Of a stretch of DNA of 64,000 nucleotides, positions 53,902-64,000 are shown one piece after another. Origin of the DNA: Xanthobacteraceae bacterium. Lineage in GTDB: Bacteria > Pseudomonadota > Alphaproteobacteria > Rhizobiales > Xanthobacteraceae. The stretch covers positions 1-64,000 of the forward strand of contig JARBUD010000010.1 in NCBI GenBank assembly GCA_029239875.1. The letters are read 5' to 3'. The notes under the pieces were generated by a model. The model saw only the letters and a list, made by a program, of their open reading frames with translations, was not told the DNA's origin and searched no databases. Within the stretch, counting starts at the first letter, position 1, and each line of letters starts with the position of its first letter. The position numbers were made by a program, and so were the translations under genes.

Positions 53902-56277
53902 ATGGCCAAGACCGCCGACGACATCGCCCTTCTCGAAGAGCTGGAGCGCAAGATCCTCTGGCTGGCGACGTGGACGATCCACAATGCCAACCACGTCCGT
54001 CCCAGCACCGACGGGCTGAAGGTGGGCGGCCACCAGGCCTCCTCCGCCTCCATGGCGACCATCATGACCGCGCTCTATCTCAAGGCGCTGCGCCCCGAGG
54101 ACCGGGTCGCGGTGAAGCCGCATGCGAGCCCGATCTTCCACGCCATCCAGTATCTCGCCGGCCACCAGACGCGCGAGAAGCTGGAGAATTTCCGCGGTTA
54201 CAAGGGCGCGCAGTCCTACCCCTCGCGCACCAAGGACATCGACGACGTCGACTTCTCCACCGGCTCGGTCGGCCTCGGCGTGGCGCAGACTTTGTTCGCC
54301 TCGCTGGTGCAGGATTATCTGCGCGCCAAAGGCCTCCTCGGGACCGGCCTCGGCACCGCCCTGCCCGAGGGCAAGATGGTCGCCCTCGTCGGCGACGCCG
54401 AGATGGACGAGGGCAACATCTTCGAAGCTCTGCTGGAGGGCTGGAAGCACGGCCTGCGCAACACCTGGTGGATCGTCGACTACAACCGCCAGAGCCTCGA
54501 TGCGGTGGTGCGCGAAGGGCTGTGGGAGCGCTTCGAATCCATCTTCCGCAATTTCGGCTGGGACGTCGTCATCCTGAAATATGGCCGCCTCCAGCAGGCG
54601 GCGTTCAAGGAGCCGGGCGGCGAGGCGCTGCGCCGCTGGATCGACGAATGCCCGAACCAGCTCTACTCCGCGCTCACCTTCCAGGGCGGCAAGGCCTGGC
54701 GCAAGCGCCTCACCGACGATCTCGGCGACCAGGGCCCGGTCTCGGCGCTGCTGGACCGCCGCTCCGACGAGGAGCTGGCCCAGCTCATGGGCAATCTCGG
54801 CGGCCACGACCTGCCCTCGCTGGTCGACGCGTTCGAGGCGGCGCGCGAGCACGACCGGCCGGTCTGCTTCATCGCCTACACCATCAAGGGCTTCGGCCTG
54901 CCGCTCGCCGGCCACAAGGACAACCATGCCGGGCTGATGACCCCGGCGCAGGTCGAGGACCTGCGCGCCCACCATCATGTCCGTCCCGGCCATGAATGGG
55001 ACCGGTTCGAGGGGCTCACGGCCGAGCCGGCGAAGCTCGACGCCTTCATCAAGGCCGCCCCCTTCAATGCCGAGGGCACGCGCCGCCATCAGGCGCCGCA
55101 TATCGCGGTGCCGGCGAAGCTCGACGTGCCGCTTCAGCCGGCCATGTCGACCCAGCAGGGCTTCGGGCTGCTGCTCAACGAGATCGGCAAAAGCGAAGGC
55201 GAGTTCGCCAGCCGCATCGTCACCACCTCGCCGGACGTCACCGTCTCCACCAATCTCGGCGCCTGGGTGAACCGGCGGCAGCTCTTCGCCCGCGAGGAGC
55301 TGGCCGACACCTTCAAGAAGGAGCGGATACCCTCGACCTTCAACTGGGAGTTCTCGCCCAAGGGCCAGCACATGGAGCTCGGCATCGCCGAGATGAACCT
55401 GTTCATCATGCTCTCGGCGCTCGGCCTGTCGCATTCGCTGTTCGGCGAGCGGCTGCTGCCCGTCGGCACGCTCTACGATCCCTTCATCGAGCGCGGCCTC
55501 GATGCGCTGAACTATGCCTGCTATCAGGACGCCCGCTTCATTCTCGCCGCCACGCCCTCGGGCGTCACGCTGGCGCCGGAGGGCGGCGCGCACCAGTCCA
55601 TCGCCACGCCGCTGATCGGCATGGCGCAGGACGGGCTCGCCAGCTTCGAGCCGGCCTTCGTCGACGAGTTGGCGGTGATCCTGCGCTTCGCCTTCGCGCA
55701 CGCTCAAGACGAGGATGGCGGCTCAACCTATCTGCGCCTTTCCACCCGCACCATCGAGCAGCCGCGCCGCACCATCGACGACGCGCTGGCTGAGGACATC
55801 GTCAAGGGTGGCTACTGGCTGCGCCGGCCGGGTCCGAACGCTCAAGTTATCGTCGCCTATACCGGCGCACTGGCGCCCGAGGCCATCGAGGCGGTCGGGC
55901 TGATCGCCGAGGACCGGCGCGATGTCGGCCTGCTCGCCGTCACCTCGGCCGACCGGCTGCATGCCGGCTGGACCGCCGCCCAGCGGGCGCGCGAAGAGGG
56001 CGATTACGGCGCCCGCGCCCATGTCGAGACGCTGCTCGACGCCGTGCCGCCGGGCTGCGCCATCATCAGCGCGGTCGACGGCCATCCGGCGACGCTCGGC
56101 TGGCTCGGCTCGGTCCACGGCCACCGCTCGCGCGCGCTCGGCGTCGAGCATTTCGGCCAGACCGGCACCATCGCCGACCTCTACCGCCATTTCGGCATCG
56201 ACGCGCAGGGCATCGCCCGCGCAGCGCAGGCCATCGTGCCGGGCCGGCCGATCCGGCATCTGCGGATGGTGAGCTGA
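53902..56277 (+). CDS. Homodimeric 2-oxoacid dehydrogenase E1 (AceE/MdeB-like), transketolase superfamily
   Basis: 791 residues from the inner ATG at 53902. The N-terminal ThDP domain has HASPIFHAIQYLAG, GSVGLGVAQ and the GDAEMDEGN Mg/ThDP motif; the transketolase-like middle domain has FSPKGQHMELGIAEMN and PVGTLYDPF, and a C-terminal domain follows. This matches the short AceE-like proteins (about 790) that act on pyruvate or 2-oxobutyrate, one of which is MdeB. No E2 or E3 gene is adjacent. The divergent Lrp regulator supports a 2-oxoacid from amino acid breakdown. A plain transketolase is less likely because the sugar-phosphate motifs differ. Confidence 0.87.
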   Translation: MAKTADDIALLEELERKILWLATWTIHNANHVRPSTDGLKVGGHQASSASMATIMTALYLKALRPEDRVAVKPHASPIFHAIQYLAGHQTREKLENFRGYKGAQSYPSRTKDIDDVDFSTGSVGLGVAQTLFASLVQDYLRAKGLLGTGLGTALPEGKMVALVGDAEMDEGNIFEALLEGWKHGLRNTWWIVDYNRQSLDAVVREGLWERFESIFRNFGWDVVILKYGRLQQAAFKEPGGEALRRWIDECPNQLYSALTFQGGKAWRKRLTDDLGDQGPVSALLDRRSDEELAQLMGNLGGHDLPSLVDAFEAAREHDRPVCFIAYTIKGFGLPLAGHKDNHAGLMTPAQVEDLRAHHHVRPGHEWDRFEGLTAEPAKLDAFIKAAPFNAEGTRRHQAPHIAVPAKLDVPLQPAMSTQQGFGLLLNEIGKSEGEFASRIVTTSPDVTVSTNLGAWVNRRQLFAREELADTFKKERIPSTFNWEFSPKGQHMELGIAEMNLFIMLSALGLSHSLFGERLLPVGTLYDPFIERGLDALNYACYQDARFILAATPSGVTLAPEGGAHQSIATPLIGMAQDGLASFEPAFVDELAVILRFAFAHAQDEDGGSTYLRLSTRTIEQPRRTIDDALAEDIVKGGYWLRRPGPNAQVIVAYTGALAPEAIEAVGLIAEDRRDVGLLAVTSADRLHAGWTAAQRAREEGDYGARAHVETLLDAVPPGCAIISAVDGHPATLGWLGSVHGHRSRALGVEHFGQTGTIADLYRHFGIDAQGIARAAQAIVPGRPIRHLRMVS

Positions 56278-56384
56278 CAATCGCGCCCGCACGCGCAAGC
56301 TGACGCTTCCCAAGCCCCGCGGCACGGCGTAACAGAGCCGTGGGGCAATGATTGCCGCGCATTGGCGCGGCATGGGGGAACGGC

Positions 56385-57404
56385 TTGGCGGGGCGGCGCG
56401 TCTTCATCACCGGCACGGCCGGCTTCATCGGCTTCCATCTCGCGCGGCTGCTGCTCTCGGAAGGCTTCCGGGTGCACGGCTATGACGGCATGACCGATTA
56501 TTACGACGTCCGCCTCAAGCAGCGCCGCCACTCCATGCTGGCGCAGAGCGAGGGCTTCTCCTCCACCGAGGCGATGCTGCAGGACATGGAGACGCTGGAG
56601 CGGACGATCGAGGAGTTCCGTCCCGACATCATCGTCCATCTCGCGGCGCAAGCGGGCGTGCGCTACAGCCTTGAGAAGCCGCGCGCCTACATCGACTCCA
56701 ACATCGTCGGCACGTTCAACGTGATGGAATGCGCCCGCGCCGTCCCGGTGCAGCACCTGCTGATGGCCTCGACCTCCTCGGTCTACGGCGCCAATGAGGA
56801 GATGCCGTTCCACGAGACCGACAAGGCCGACACTCCGCTCACTATCTATGCCGCGACCAAGAAGGCCACGGAGGCGATGGGCCATTCCTACGCCCACATC
56901 TACGGCCTGCCGACGACCATGTTCCGCTTCTTCACGGTCTACGGCCCCTGGGGCCGGCCGGACATGGCGCTGTTCAAGTTCACCCGCGGCATCCTCGAAG
57001 GCACGCCGATCGACATCTACAATCACGGCGAGATGTGGCGCGACTTCACCTATGTCGACGACCTCGTGCGCGGCATCCGCCTGCTGATCGACGCCGTGCC
57101 GCCGCTGCCCGGCGCACGTGAGGAAGAGGTGCCCGGCGACAGCCTGAGCCCGGCGGCGCCGTTCCGCGTCGTCAACATCGGCAATTCCGACAAGGTGCGC
57201 CTGCTCGACTTCGTCGACGCCATCGAGCAGGAGCTCGGCGCTAAGGCGATCCGCAACTACATGCCGATGCAGACCGGCGACGTGCCGGCCACCTGGGCGA
57301 ACGCCGACCTGATCCACACGCTCACCGGCTACAAGCCGAACACGCCGTTCCGCGAGGGCGTGGCGCGCTTCGTCGCCTGGTATCGCGACTATTACGGCGC
57401 GTGA
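56385..57404 (+). CDS. NAD-dependent epimerase, UDP-glucuronate 4-epimerase-like
   Basis: 339 residues from a TTG at 56385, preferred because GGGGGAA lies five bases ahead; another TTG at 56352 is the track start. Rossmann motif GTAGFIGFH, catalytic Ser in ASTSSVYG, and Tyr/Lys in [27 protein letters not shown] is typical of UDP-glucuronate/galacturonate epimerases (CapI, LpsL). It supplies UDP-galacturonate for surface polysaccharide or LPS. It overlaps or nearly overlaps the next gene. Confidence 0.9.
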   Translation: MAGRRVFITGTAGFIGFHLARLLLSEGFRVHGYDGMTDYYDVRLKQRRHSMLAQSEGFSSTEAMLQDMETLERTIEEFRPDIIVHLAAQAGVRYSLEKPRAYIDSNIVGTFNVMECARAVPVQHLLMASTSSVYGANEEMPFHETDKADTPLTIYAATKKATEAMGHSYAHIYGLPTTMFRFFTVYGPWGRPDMALFKFTRGILEGTPIDIYNHGEMWRDFTYVDDLVRGIRLLIDAVPPLPGAREEEVPGDSLSPAAPFRVVNIGNSDKVRLLDFVDAIEQELGAKAIRNYMPMQTGDVPATWANADLIHTLTGYKPNTPFREGVARFVAWYRDYYGA

Positions 57405-57418
57405 GCGCGGGGGCGAGC

Positions 57419-58698
<1,280 letters not shown>

Positions 58699-58702
<4 letters not shown>

Positions 58703-59955
58703 TTCCCGGCTGCGCCGGCCCGGCGACCTGCCAGCTCACTGAGGATCGCAGCGAAGGCGCGCGTGCCCTTGTCGAAGGAGAGCTCGCGCTCATAGAAGGC
58801 GCGGCCATTGGCGCCGAGCGTCGCGAGCTCGGCGGGATCGAGGCTGGCCAGCTGGACGACCGCGCCGGCCAGCGCCTGCGGGTCCTCCGGCGGCACGATG
58901 AGTCCCGCGCCGGCCTGCCGGACCAGCTCGGCCGCATCGCCCGACACCGCCATGAGCACCGGCTTGCCGGCGATCAGATAGGCCTGCGTCTTGGACGGCA
59001 CGGTGACGTCGAAGAGCGGATCGTCCTTCAGATGCACCAGCAGCACGTCGGCCGCCGCCAGCCAGGCGCCGACCTCGGCCGCGGGAACCCGCGGCAGGAA
59101 CCGGACATTGGCGAGCCCCTCGCGCTGGGCGCGCGCCTTCAGTCGTTCGGTCTCCAGCCCATAGCCGAGGAAGCAGAACTCGATGTGCGGATTGCTTTCC
59201 GCCACCAGCGCCGCAGCATCGAGCGCGCTGTCGATCGCCTGGGCGAGGCCCATATTGCCGGCAAACAGCACGCGGAATTTTCCGGTGTCGCCGAACGCCT
59301 CCGGCCGCGGGCCGGGCGGTGCGTACATGGCGTCCTCGTCCGCCCAGTTGTGGATCACGCTGATCTTCTCGGGCGGTGCGCCGCGCTCGATCAGCAGCCG
59401 GCGGAAGCCGTCCGATTGCGCCACGACATGATCCACCCGCCGCCAGGTCCAGCGGCAGACGGCGTCGATCATGCCGAGCACGGAGCCGCTGTTGATCATG
59501 CCGGTCGCCCGCAGCGTGTCCGGCCACATGTCCTGCACCTCGAGCAGCACAGGGGTTCGGCGGAAGAACCGCGTCACCACCGTGGCGACGCCGACCGTGA
59601 TGGGCGGATGATAGGCGCAGATGACGTCGGCGCGACGCGCGAACAGCGTCAGGTAGAGCGTCGCCGACAGGAAGAAGCTGACGAAGTTGAGGATGCGCCC
59701 GAGCCGGCTCGCATCGTGGCTCGGATAGAGCGCCAGCCGGGTGACGGCGACGCCGTCCCGCATCTCCTTCAGGATCGGGCGGATGCGGTAGCCGCCATAA
59801 ACCTTGCCGCCGGGATAGTTGGGGAAGCCGGTGACCACCTCGACGTCGAAGCCGAGCTCGCCCAGCCGCCGCGCAAAGGCCGCGCCCCGGACATTCGGCT
59901 CGGGGTCGTACCATTGCGAGACGAAGATGAGGCGCGGGCGGGCGGCGGCGCTCAT
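58699..59955 (-). CDS. Glycosyltransferase family 4 (WbuB-like)
   Basis: 418 residues with a GT-B fold: N-terminal [21 protein letters not shown], membrane-associated helix [17 protein letters not shown], and C-terminal [20 protein letters not shown] for nucleotide-sugar binding. Proteins of this kind transfer L-FucNAc in O-antigen synthesis, which fits the FnlC-like epimerase gene just upstream (4-base overlap). Confidence 0.9.
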
Positions 59956-61100
59956 ATGCCCAGATCGTTCTTCCTGATCCCGTCCCAGCCGTTCGACAGG
60001 TGCGCCGTGCCGAGGATCAGGCTGACCACGCGCTCCGACGTATCGGTGATGCGATAATCCTCCGGCACCGGATGCGGCCGACCCTCTTCTTCGCGGGCGG
60101 CGAACATGCGGGTGGCGGCGTGGACGCCGCGCAGCACCGCCTCGCGCGAGAGGCCGGTGATGACGATGGATCCCGTGTCCAGCGCCTCCGGCCGCTCGAT
60201 CGCATCGCGCGGCGTGATGGCGGGGAAGCCGAGGATGGAGGCCTCCTCGGCGATGGTGCCGCTGTCGGAGATGGCGCAGAAGGCGCCCATCTGCAGGCGG
60301 TTATAGTCGTGGAAGCCGAACGGCTTCATGAACTGCACCCGCTCGTCCGCCACCGCGCCGAGCGCCTCCAGCCGCTTGCGGGTGCGCGGATGGGTCGAGA
60401 CGATGAGCGGGAGGTCATAGCGCACGGCGAGCTCCGAGAGCGCGCCGACCAGCTCGGAGAGGCGGTCGCCCCGGTCGACATTCTCCTCGCGGTGCAGCGA
60501 GACGATGAAATAGCCGCGCTCCGCGAGCCCCAGCCGTTCCAGCACGTCGGAGGCCTCGATCTGCGGGCGATAATGCTCCAGCACCTCGCGCATGGGCGAG
60601 CCGGTGAGGTAGAGACGCCGGTGCGGCAGGCCCTCGGCCAGCAGGTGCCGGCGGGCGTGCTCGGTATAGACGAGGTTGAAGTCGGCGATGTGGTCGACCA
60701 GCTTGCGGTTGGTCTCCTCCGGCACGTTGCGGTCGAAGGAGCGGTTGCCGGCTTCCATGTGATAGACTGGCACCTTCATCCGCCGGGCCATGATGGCGGA
60801 GATCGCCGAATTGGTGTCGCCGAGGATCAGCACCGCGTCGGGCTTTTCAGCGGCGATGACCTTCTCGCTCTCGGTCAGGATCTTGCCCAGCGTCTCGCCG
60901 AGCGAGCCGCCACCGGTGCCGAGGAAATGGTCCGGCCGGCGCACGCCGAGGTCCTCGAAGAACACCTCGTTGAGCTCGTAGTCGTAGTTCTGGCCGGTGT
61001 GGACGATGCAGTGGTCGCAATATTCGTCGAGCCGCGCCATCACCCGCGAGAGGCGGATGATCTCGGGCCGCGTGCCCAATATGGTCATCACCTTGAGCAT
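59952..61100 (-). CDS. UDP-N-acetylglucosamine 2-epimerase family, FnlC/CapG-like
   Basis: 382 residues from the ATG at 61100; the track start is nine codons longer. VMTILGTRPEIIRLS, HTGQNYDYELNEVFFEDLG and MEAGNRSFDRNVPEETNR are closest to the CapG/FnlC type, which completes UDP-L-FucNAc synthesis, rather than to WecB. It stands between the CapF/FnlB-like end and the WbuB-like transferase, the usual order of that pathway. The first enzyme (CapE/FnlA) is not in the window. Confidence 0.9.
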   Translation of the reverse strand: MLKVMTILGTRPEIIRLSRVMARLDEYCDHCIVHTGQNYDYELNEVFFEDLGVRRPDHFLGTGGGSLGETLGKILTESEKVIAAEKPDAVLILGDTNSAISAIMARRMKVPVYHMEAGNRSFDRNVPEETNRKLVDHIADFNLVYTEHARRHLLAEGLPHRRLYLTGSPMREVLEHYRPQIEASDVLERLGLAERGYFIVSLHREENVDRGDRLSELVGALSELAVRYDLPLIVSTHPRTRKRLEALGAVADERVQFMKPFGFHDYNRLQMGAFCAISDSGTIAEEASILGFPAITPRDAIERPEALDTGSIVITGLSREAVLRGVHAATRMFAAREEEGRPHPVPEDYRITDTSERVVSLILGTAHLSNGWDGIRKNDLGI

Positions 61101-61104
61101 CGTC

Positions 61105-61470
61105 TCACCCCAGGACAGGATCGGCATAGGTGTCGGGCGCGGCGGGATCGAAGATCGCCTGCGTCCAGAACAAGGTCAGCAGCGGCTTGTCGCCGATATT
61201 CTCGATGCTGTGCGTGTGCAGCGTCGGCATGTCGACCGCCGCCGGCGCCGCGCCGTTCACGCGATATTCCCACACCGGCCCGCCGAGCACACGACGGATG
61301 CGGATGACGGCCTCGCCCTCCAGCACCAGGAAACGCTCGACCTTGTCGAGGTGGAAATGGTTGCCGCGCGTCACGCCCGGCTCTGTCCAGCTGAGGAAGG
61401 TCTGCCCGCCTCCGCCGCCCTTCACCGCCTCGAACAGCACGCCGCGCGCGTCGCTGTTGAGCTTGAGCGA
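61105..61470 (-). pseudogene. 3' fragment of capF/fnlB-like gene (cupin domain only)
   Basis: About 120 codons encoding the C-terminal cupin of a CapF/FnlB/WbjC protein: LNSDARGVLFEAVKG, GVTRGNHFH and HSIENIGD. Full-length proteins are about 370 residues with an N-terminal reductase domain. Here homology ends at about 61470, where the sequence changes to an unrelated gene on the other strand. The only starts are internal GTG codons with no good ribosome binding site. The stop is four bases from fnlC-like, as in an intact operon. A free cupin could in theory be expressed, but loss of the 5' part is the simpler reading. Confidence 0.8.
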
Positions 61471-61476
61471 GCGCGG
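61464..61476. other. Rearrangement breakpoint or assembly junction
   Basis: Coding sequence of two unrelated genes meets here head to head: the capF-like gene reads left from it and the J-domain gene reads right. Both lack their N-terminal parts. No IS end, tRNA or direct repeat is seen at the join. The interval is approximate. Confidence 0.7.
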
Positions 61477-61967
61477 CGCTCACCGAGGCCGCCGGCTTCT
61501 TCGTCGAGCAGGTGCTGCTCGACCACGACGCCGACAGCTACCGTGTGCTGGGCGGCAGCCGCCGCTCCACCCATGAGGAGCTGCGCCACAACATGGCGCT
61601 GCTGATGCGCTGGCTGCACCCGGACCTGCAGGCGCTGCGCAACCGCGCCGCCGCCGACCGCGAGGTGTTCAGCAGCCGGGTGACGCGGGCCTGGGAGGAC
61701 CTGAAGAACGACGAGCGCCGGCGTGCCTATGACCGCCTGCACCCGCCGGCCGCGCCGTCGAACGGCGCGACGCGCCGGAGCAGCCGTGGGCCAAAGACCG
61801 GTTCGGTAAAGATCAGTCCGGCCAATGGCGCGTCGAAGGGCCGGTATCCCGGGAGCGCGGCGAAGCCGATGCTGCGTTCGCGGTCCCGCTCCCCCGGCAG
61901 ATCCCGCCACAGCAGCGGCGGCTCGTTCTGGATGCGGCTCTTCGACCTGTTCCGGAGGAGCCCGTGA
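61470..61967 (+). pseudogene. 5'-truncated J-domain-like protein
   Basis: The open frame begins within the protein (ALTEAAGFFVEQVLLDHD) and includes SYRVLGGSRRSTHEEL and LMRWLHPDLQ with the HPD of DnaJ domains, VTRAWEDLKNDERRRAYDRLH, and a basic Ser/Arg tail to residue 165 or so. A stop at 61464 cuts the frame at the join, and the first candidate start (GTG 61512) falls inside a conserved-looking segment without a ribosome binding site. The end overlaps the next gene in GTGA. If expressed from GTG it would be 151 residues. A full-length gene probably existed to the left before rearrangement. Confidence 0.7.
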
Positions 61968-63499
61968 CGCTGCTCTTTCCGGGCCGGGAGAAGCACAAGC
62001 GGCGCCACCACCGGTCCCGGACTCAGGACGGCGCGCGCCCGCCGCGCCTGCCCTGGCTGCGCAACCTGCGCCTCGCCGTCGCCGCGCATCCGCGGCGGGC
62101 GGCGGCGCTCGGCGTGCTCGGCCTGCTGCTGGTCGGCTTCATCGCCACCTCCTCGCTGCCCATGGCACTGGCCGAGAGCTATCCGCGCCTCGCGCTGATG
62201 CTCTATCCCGATCACCCGCAGGCGCTGATGACGCTCGCGCGGGACGAGCAGCGCGCGCTCGCCGCAGCATTGCCGGCCCCGCCGGCGCAGGATGCCCGGC
62301 TAGGCAGCGACGCCGCCGCTCCCGCGGATGCCACGGCCGAAACATCGAGCGAAGCGGCGGCCGAGGCGCCGGCGACCGCGACGGGCGAGGCAATCACCGA
62401 GCCCCTCACGCCGCCGGCCTCGCCGGAGGAACTGGCCGCGCGCCGCGCCACCATCCGCGACCTCGCCTCCCGCGCGCTCGCGCAGGCGCCGCTCGCCGCC
62501 GACGTCTATCGCCTGCTCGGCGACACCTCCGAGGACCTCGAAATCACCCGCCAGGCGATGACCGAGGCGGTGGCGCGCTCGCGCCGCGAGACCGTGGCCG
62601 CCTTCTGGCTGCTGCACCAGGCCTATGAAGGCGGCGACCCTGATGGGGTGGTGCGCATGGCGAATGTGCTGCTGCGCACCCGTCCGGAGCTCAACCGCTT
62701 CACGCTGAGCTATCTGAATTCGCTGGTCCTGACGCCGGAAGGGCGCGACGCGCTGGCTGCCGCCCTCGTCGCCCAGCCGTCCTGGCGTCTTCGGTTCCTC
62801 GGCAATCTCGGCCAGCAGCTGGCCGCCTCCGACGCGCCGCTGACGCTGTTCCAGCAACTGAAGGCGGCGGGCAGCCCCCCGACCGAGGAGGAGCTGGCGC
62901 CGTTCCTGCGGGCCCGCATGGCCGCGGACAAGTCGGCCGGCGCCGCCTACAACATCTGGCTGCAACTACTGTCGGCCGACGAGCTGGCCAAGGTGCGCCC
63001 GGTCAACAATATCGACTTCGCCGCCGCGCCGGGCACGCTGCCCTTCAACTGGAGCGTTCCGCGCTCCAGGAACGCCTTCGTGGATTTCCTGCCGCGCGGC
63101 GAGGCGAATGCAGGCCGCACCTTGCGGGTCCGCTTCGGCATCGGCAGGGTGGGGTTCAACGGCGTGTCGCAGGTGACCTTCCTCGCGCCCGGCACCTACC
63201 GCTTCACCGGCATGCAGAAGGGCAGCATGTCGGCGAAGCGCGGCATGCGCTGGCAGGTGCAGTGCTATTCCAGCAGCCAGATGGCCGGCCAGTCCGACCA
63301 GCTGATGGGGACGCCGCGCGGCTGGCAGGAATTCGCCTTCGACGTCACCATTCCCGATGACGGCGGCTGCGACGCCCAGCGGCTGCGCCTCATCCATGAC
63401 GCCCGCTCGGCCTCCGAGCAGTTCGCCAGCGGCGAGATCCAGTTCGAGTCGCTGCGCATCGAGCCGGTGGTGGACACCCCGGCCGCGACGCCGGGCTGA
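61964..63499 (+). CDS. Membrane-anchored protein with TPR-like and jelly-roll-like domains, polysaccharide-associated
   Basis: 511 residues from the GTG overlapping the J-domain stop, with GGAGGAG upstream. Basic cytoplasmic N-terminus (to about 45), one transmembrane helix (AALGVLGLLLVGFIATS), an Ala/Pro-rich linker, helical repeats at about 150-330, and a C-terminal beta domain with LPFNWSVP, LAPGTYRFTGM and CDAQRLRLIHD that recalls carbohydrate-binding jelly rolls. Proteins like this are found in exopolysaccharide loci of alphaproteobacteria; a role in polymer assembly or length is inference. No enzyme motif is seen. Confidence 0.82.
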   Translation: MTLLFPGREKHKRRHHRSRTQDGARPPRLPWLRNLRLAVAAHPRRAAALGVLGLLLVGFIATSSLPMALAESYPRLALMLYPDHPQALMTLARDEQRALAAALPAPPAQDARLGSDAAAPADATAETSSEAAAEAPATATGEAITEPLTPPASPEELAARRATIRDLASRALAQAPLAADVYRLLGDTSEDLEITRQAMTEAVARSRRETVAAFWLLHQAYEGGDPDGVVRMANVLLRTRPELNRFTLSYLNSLVLTPEGRDALAAALVAQPSWRLRFLGNLGQQLAASDAPLTLFQQLKAAGSPPTEEELAPFLRARMAADKSAGAAYNIWLQLLSADELAKVRPVNNIDFAAAPGTLPFNWSVPRSRNAFVDFLPRGEANAGRTLRVRFGIGRVGFNGVSQVTFLAPGTYRFTGMQKGSMSAKRGMRWQVQCYSSSQMAGQSDQLMGTPRGWQEFAFDVTIPDDGGCDAQRLRLIHDARSASEQFASGEIQFESLRIEPVVDTPAATPG

Positions 63500-63518
63500 C
63501 GCTTTCCGCGCATGGCCG

Positions 63519-64000
63519 CTACCGGCGCAGGCGGCGGCGATATTCCGTCGGCGTGATGCCGACGGTGCGGCGGAAGCTGGCGGTGAAGGCCGAGGGGTTC
63601 TCGTAGCCGACCGAGAGCGCGATCTCGGTGACGCTGATCTCGATATCGGTCAGCAGGTCCTTCGCCCGCGCCACGCGCTGGTGGGTCAGCCATTCATAGG
63701 GCGTGTAGCCGGTCGCCATCCGGAAGGCGGTGCAGAAGTGGTGGCGGCTGAGCTTCAGCAGGTCGGCCATCTCCTTGAGCGTGACGTTCCGCTCAAGATG
63801 CTCGCGCATATGGGCCGTCACCTTCTTGACCTGCCAGTCGGCGAGGCCCCGGCGCGGAGCGGCGATCCTGGTCTGTCCGAGCGGGGAGACGTGGCCCCGC
63901 ACGAGGTGGGCGCACAGGAGATCGACGGCATGCTCGAGAAGCGCACGCGACGACGGGTCCGAGACGAGGGCGTCGTTGCTCAGCAATCCGAGCAGCCGGG
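63519..64000 (-). CDS. AraC family regulator, partial (runs off the window)
   Basis: The C-terminal part is complete: two helix-turn-helix motifs, LKEMADLLKLSRHHFCTAFR and VTEIALSVGYENPSAFTASFRR. The frame stays open to the window edge (codons before the TTG at 63986 read on), so the true start lies beyond 64000. The visible N-terminal part resembles the linker of AraC regulators with no clear sensor domain. It converges on the polysaccharide-associated gene with a 19-base gap. Confidence 0.88.
   Translation of the reverse strand, partial: RLLGLLSNDALVSDPSSRALLEHAVDLLCAHLVRGHVSPLGQTRIAAPRRGLADWQVKKVTAHMREHLERNVTLKEMADLLKLSRHHFCTAFRMATGYTPYEWLTHQRVARAKDLLTDIEISVTEIALSVGYENPSAFTASFRRTVGITPTEYRRRLRR

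Noticed and set aside
61105-61440. Complete small cupin gene starting at GTG 61440
   Set aside because: No ribosome binding site and homology continues upstream of the GTG to about 61470, so it is a fragment of a longer gene.
61422-61910. Minus-strand ORF that might continue capF past 61470
   Set aside because: Translation is Arg/Ala-rich and shows no reductase motif; it is antisense to the J-domain frame.

Overview
The window is high-GC bacterial chromosomal DNA with dense, mostly short-gap operons. Gene content (cellulose synthase operon with BcsN, TctABC carboxylate uptake, FCD-type GntR, GlxA-type AraC, GFA-free sugar-nucleotide genes, AmiC/AmiR/AmiE) and long palindromic intergenic repeats point to an alphaproteobacterium of the Hyphomicrobiales (Rhizobiales). 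A Xanthobacteraceae-like free-living heterotroph or facultative autotroph would fit, but genus assignment is inference only. No rRNA, tRNA, CRISPR, phage or IS element was recognised.

Layout. 0-6 kb: pyruvate carboxylase and pyruvate kinase face away from each other, then an L,D-transpeptidase. 6.3-9.2 kb: a 57-aa exported Pro/Gly/Lys repeat peptide missing from the ORF track, an exported protein with a possible permuted papain fold, and an acyltransferase-3 membrane protein. 9.2-19.3 kb: a type III-like cellulose locus, bcsN divergent from bcsA-bcsB-bcsZ-bcsK, all overlapping. 19.3-23.3 kb: LysR regulator divergent from an MFS efflux gene and an aldo/keto reductase, then a TetR gene. 23.4-26.6 kb: an aliphatic amidase system, amiC-amiR-leader-amiE, with a clear leader terminator. 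26.8-30 kb: an AAA+/VWA pair of the CbbQ-CbbO/NorQ-NorD family with no target enzyme nearby. 30-35 kb: a YhiI-RbbA-YhhJ type efflux operon. 35-38.6 kb: Zn-alcohol dehydrogenase and phosphoketolase. 38.6-42.4 kb: PepSY protein, cytochrome b561, two-component system, DUF72 protein. 42.4-48.6 kb: GlxA-type regulator divergent from a PotABCD-like ABC transporter ending in a proline-racemase-superfamily enzyme. 48.6-53.3 kb: tctCBA plus a methylisocitrate-lyase-like gene, divergent from a GntR regulator. 53.3-56.3 kb: Lrp regulator divergent from an AceE/MdeB-like 2-oxoacid dehydrogenase E1. 56.3-63.5 kb: surface polysaccharide genes (UDP-sugar epimerase and dehydrogenase, glycosyltransferase, FnlC-like epimerase, a truncated CapF/FnlB end, a truncated J-domain protein, a TPR/jelly-roll membrane protein). 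The right edge cuts an AraC regulator.

How the genes work together. Several modules are catabolic units with a local regulator and visible operator-like palindromes: AmiC/AmiR controls amiE by antitermination, GntR sits over tctC with two identical TTGTCGACAA sites, Lrp sits over the E1 gene, LysR over the MFS/AKR pair. The other theme is the cell surface: cellulose made under c-di-GMP control through the BcsA PilZ domain, and a uronate/FucNAc-type polysaccharide. The most striking structural point is at about 61.47 kb, where two genes running away from the same point have both lost their 5' halves: a rearrangement breakpoint or an assembly chimera.
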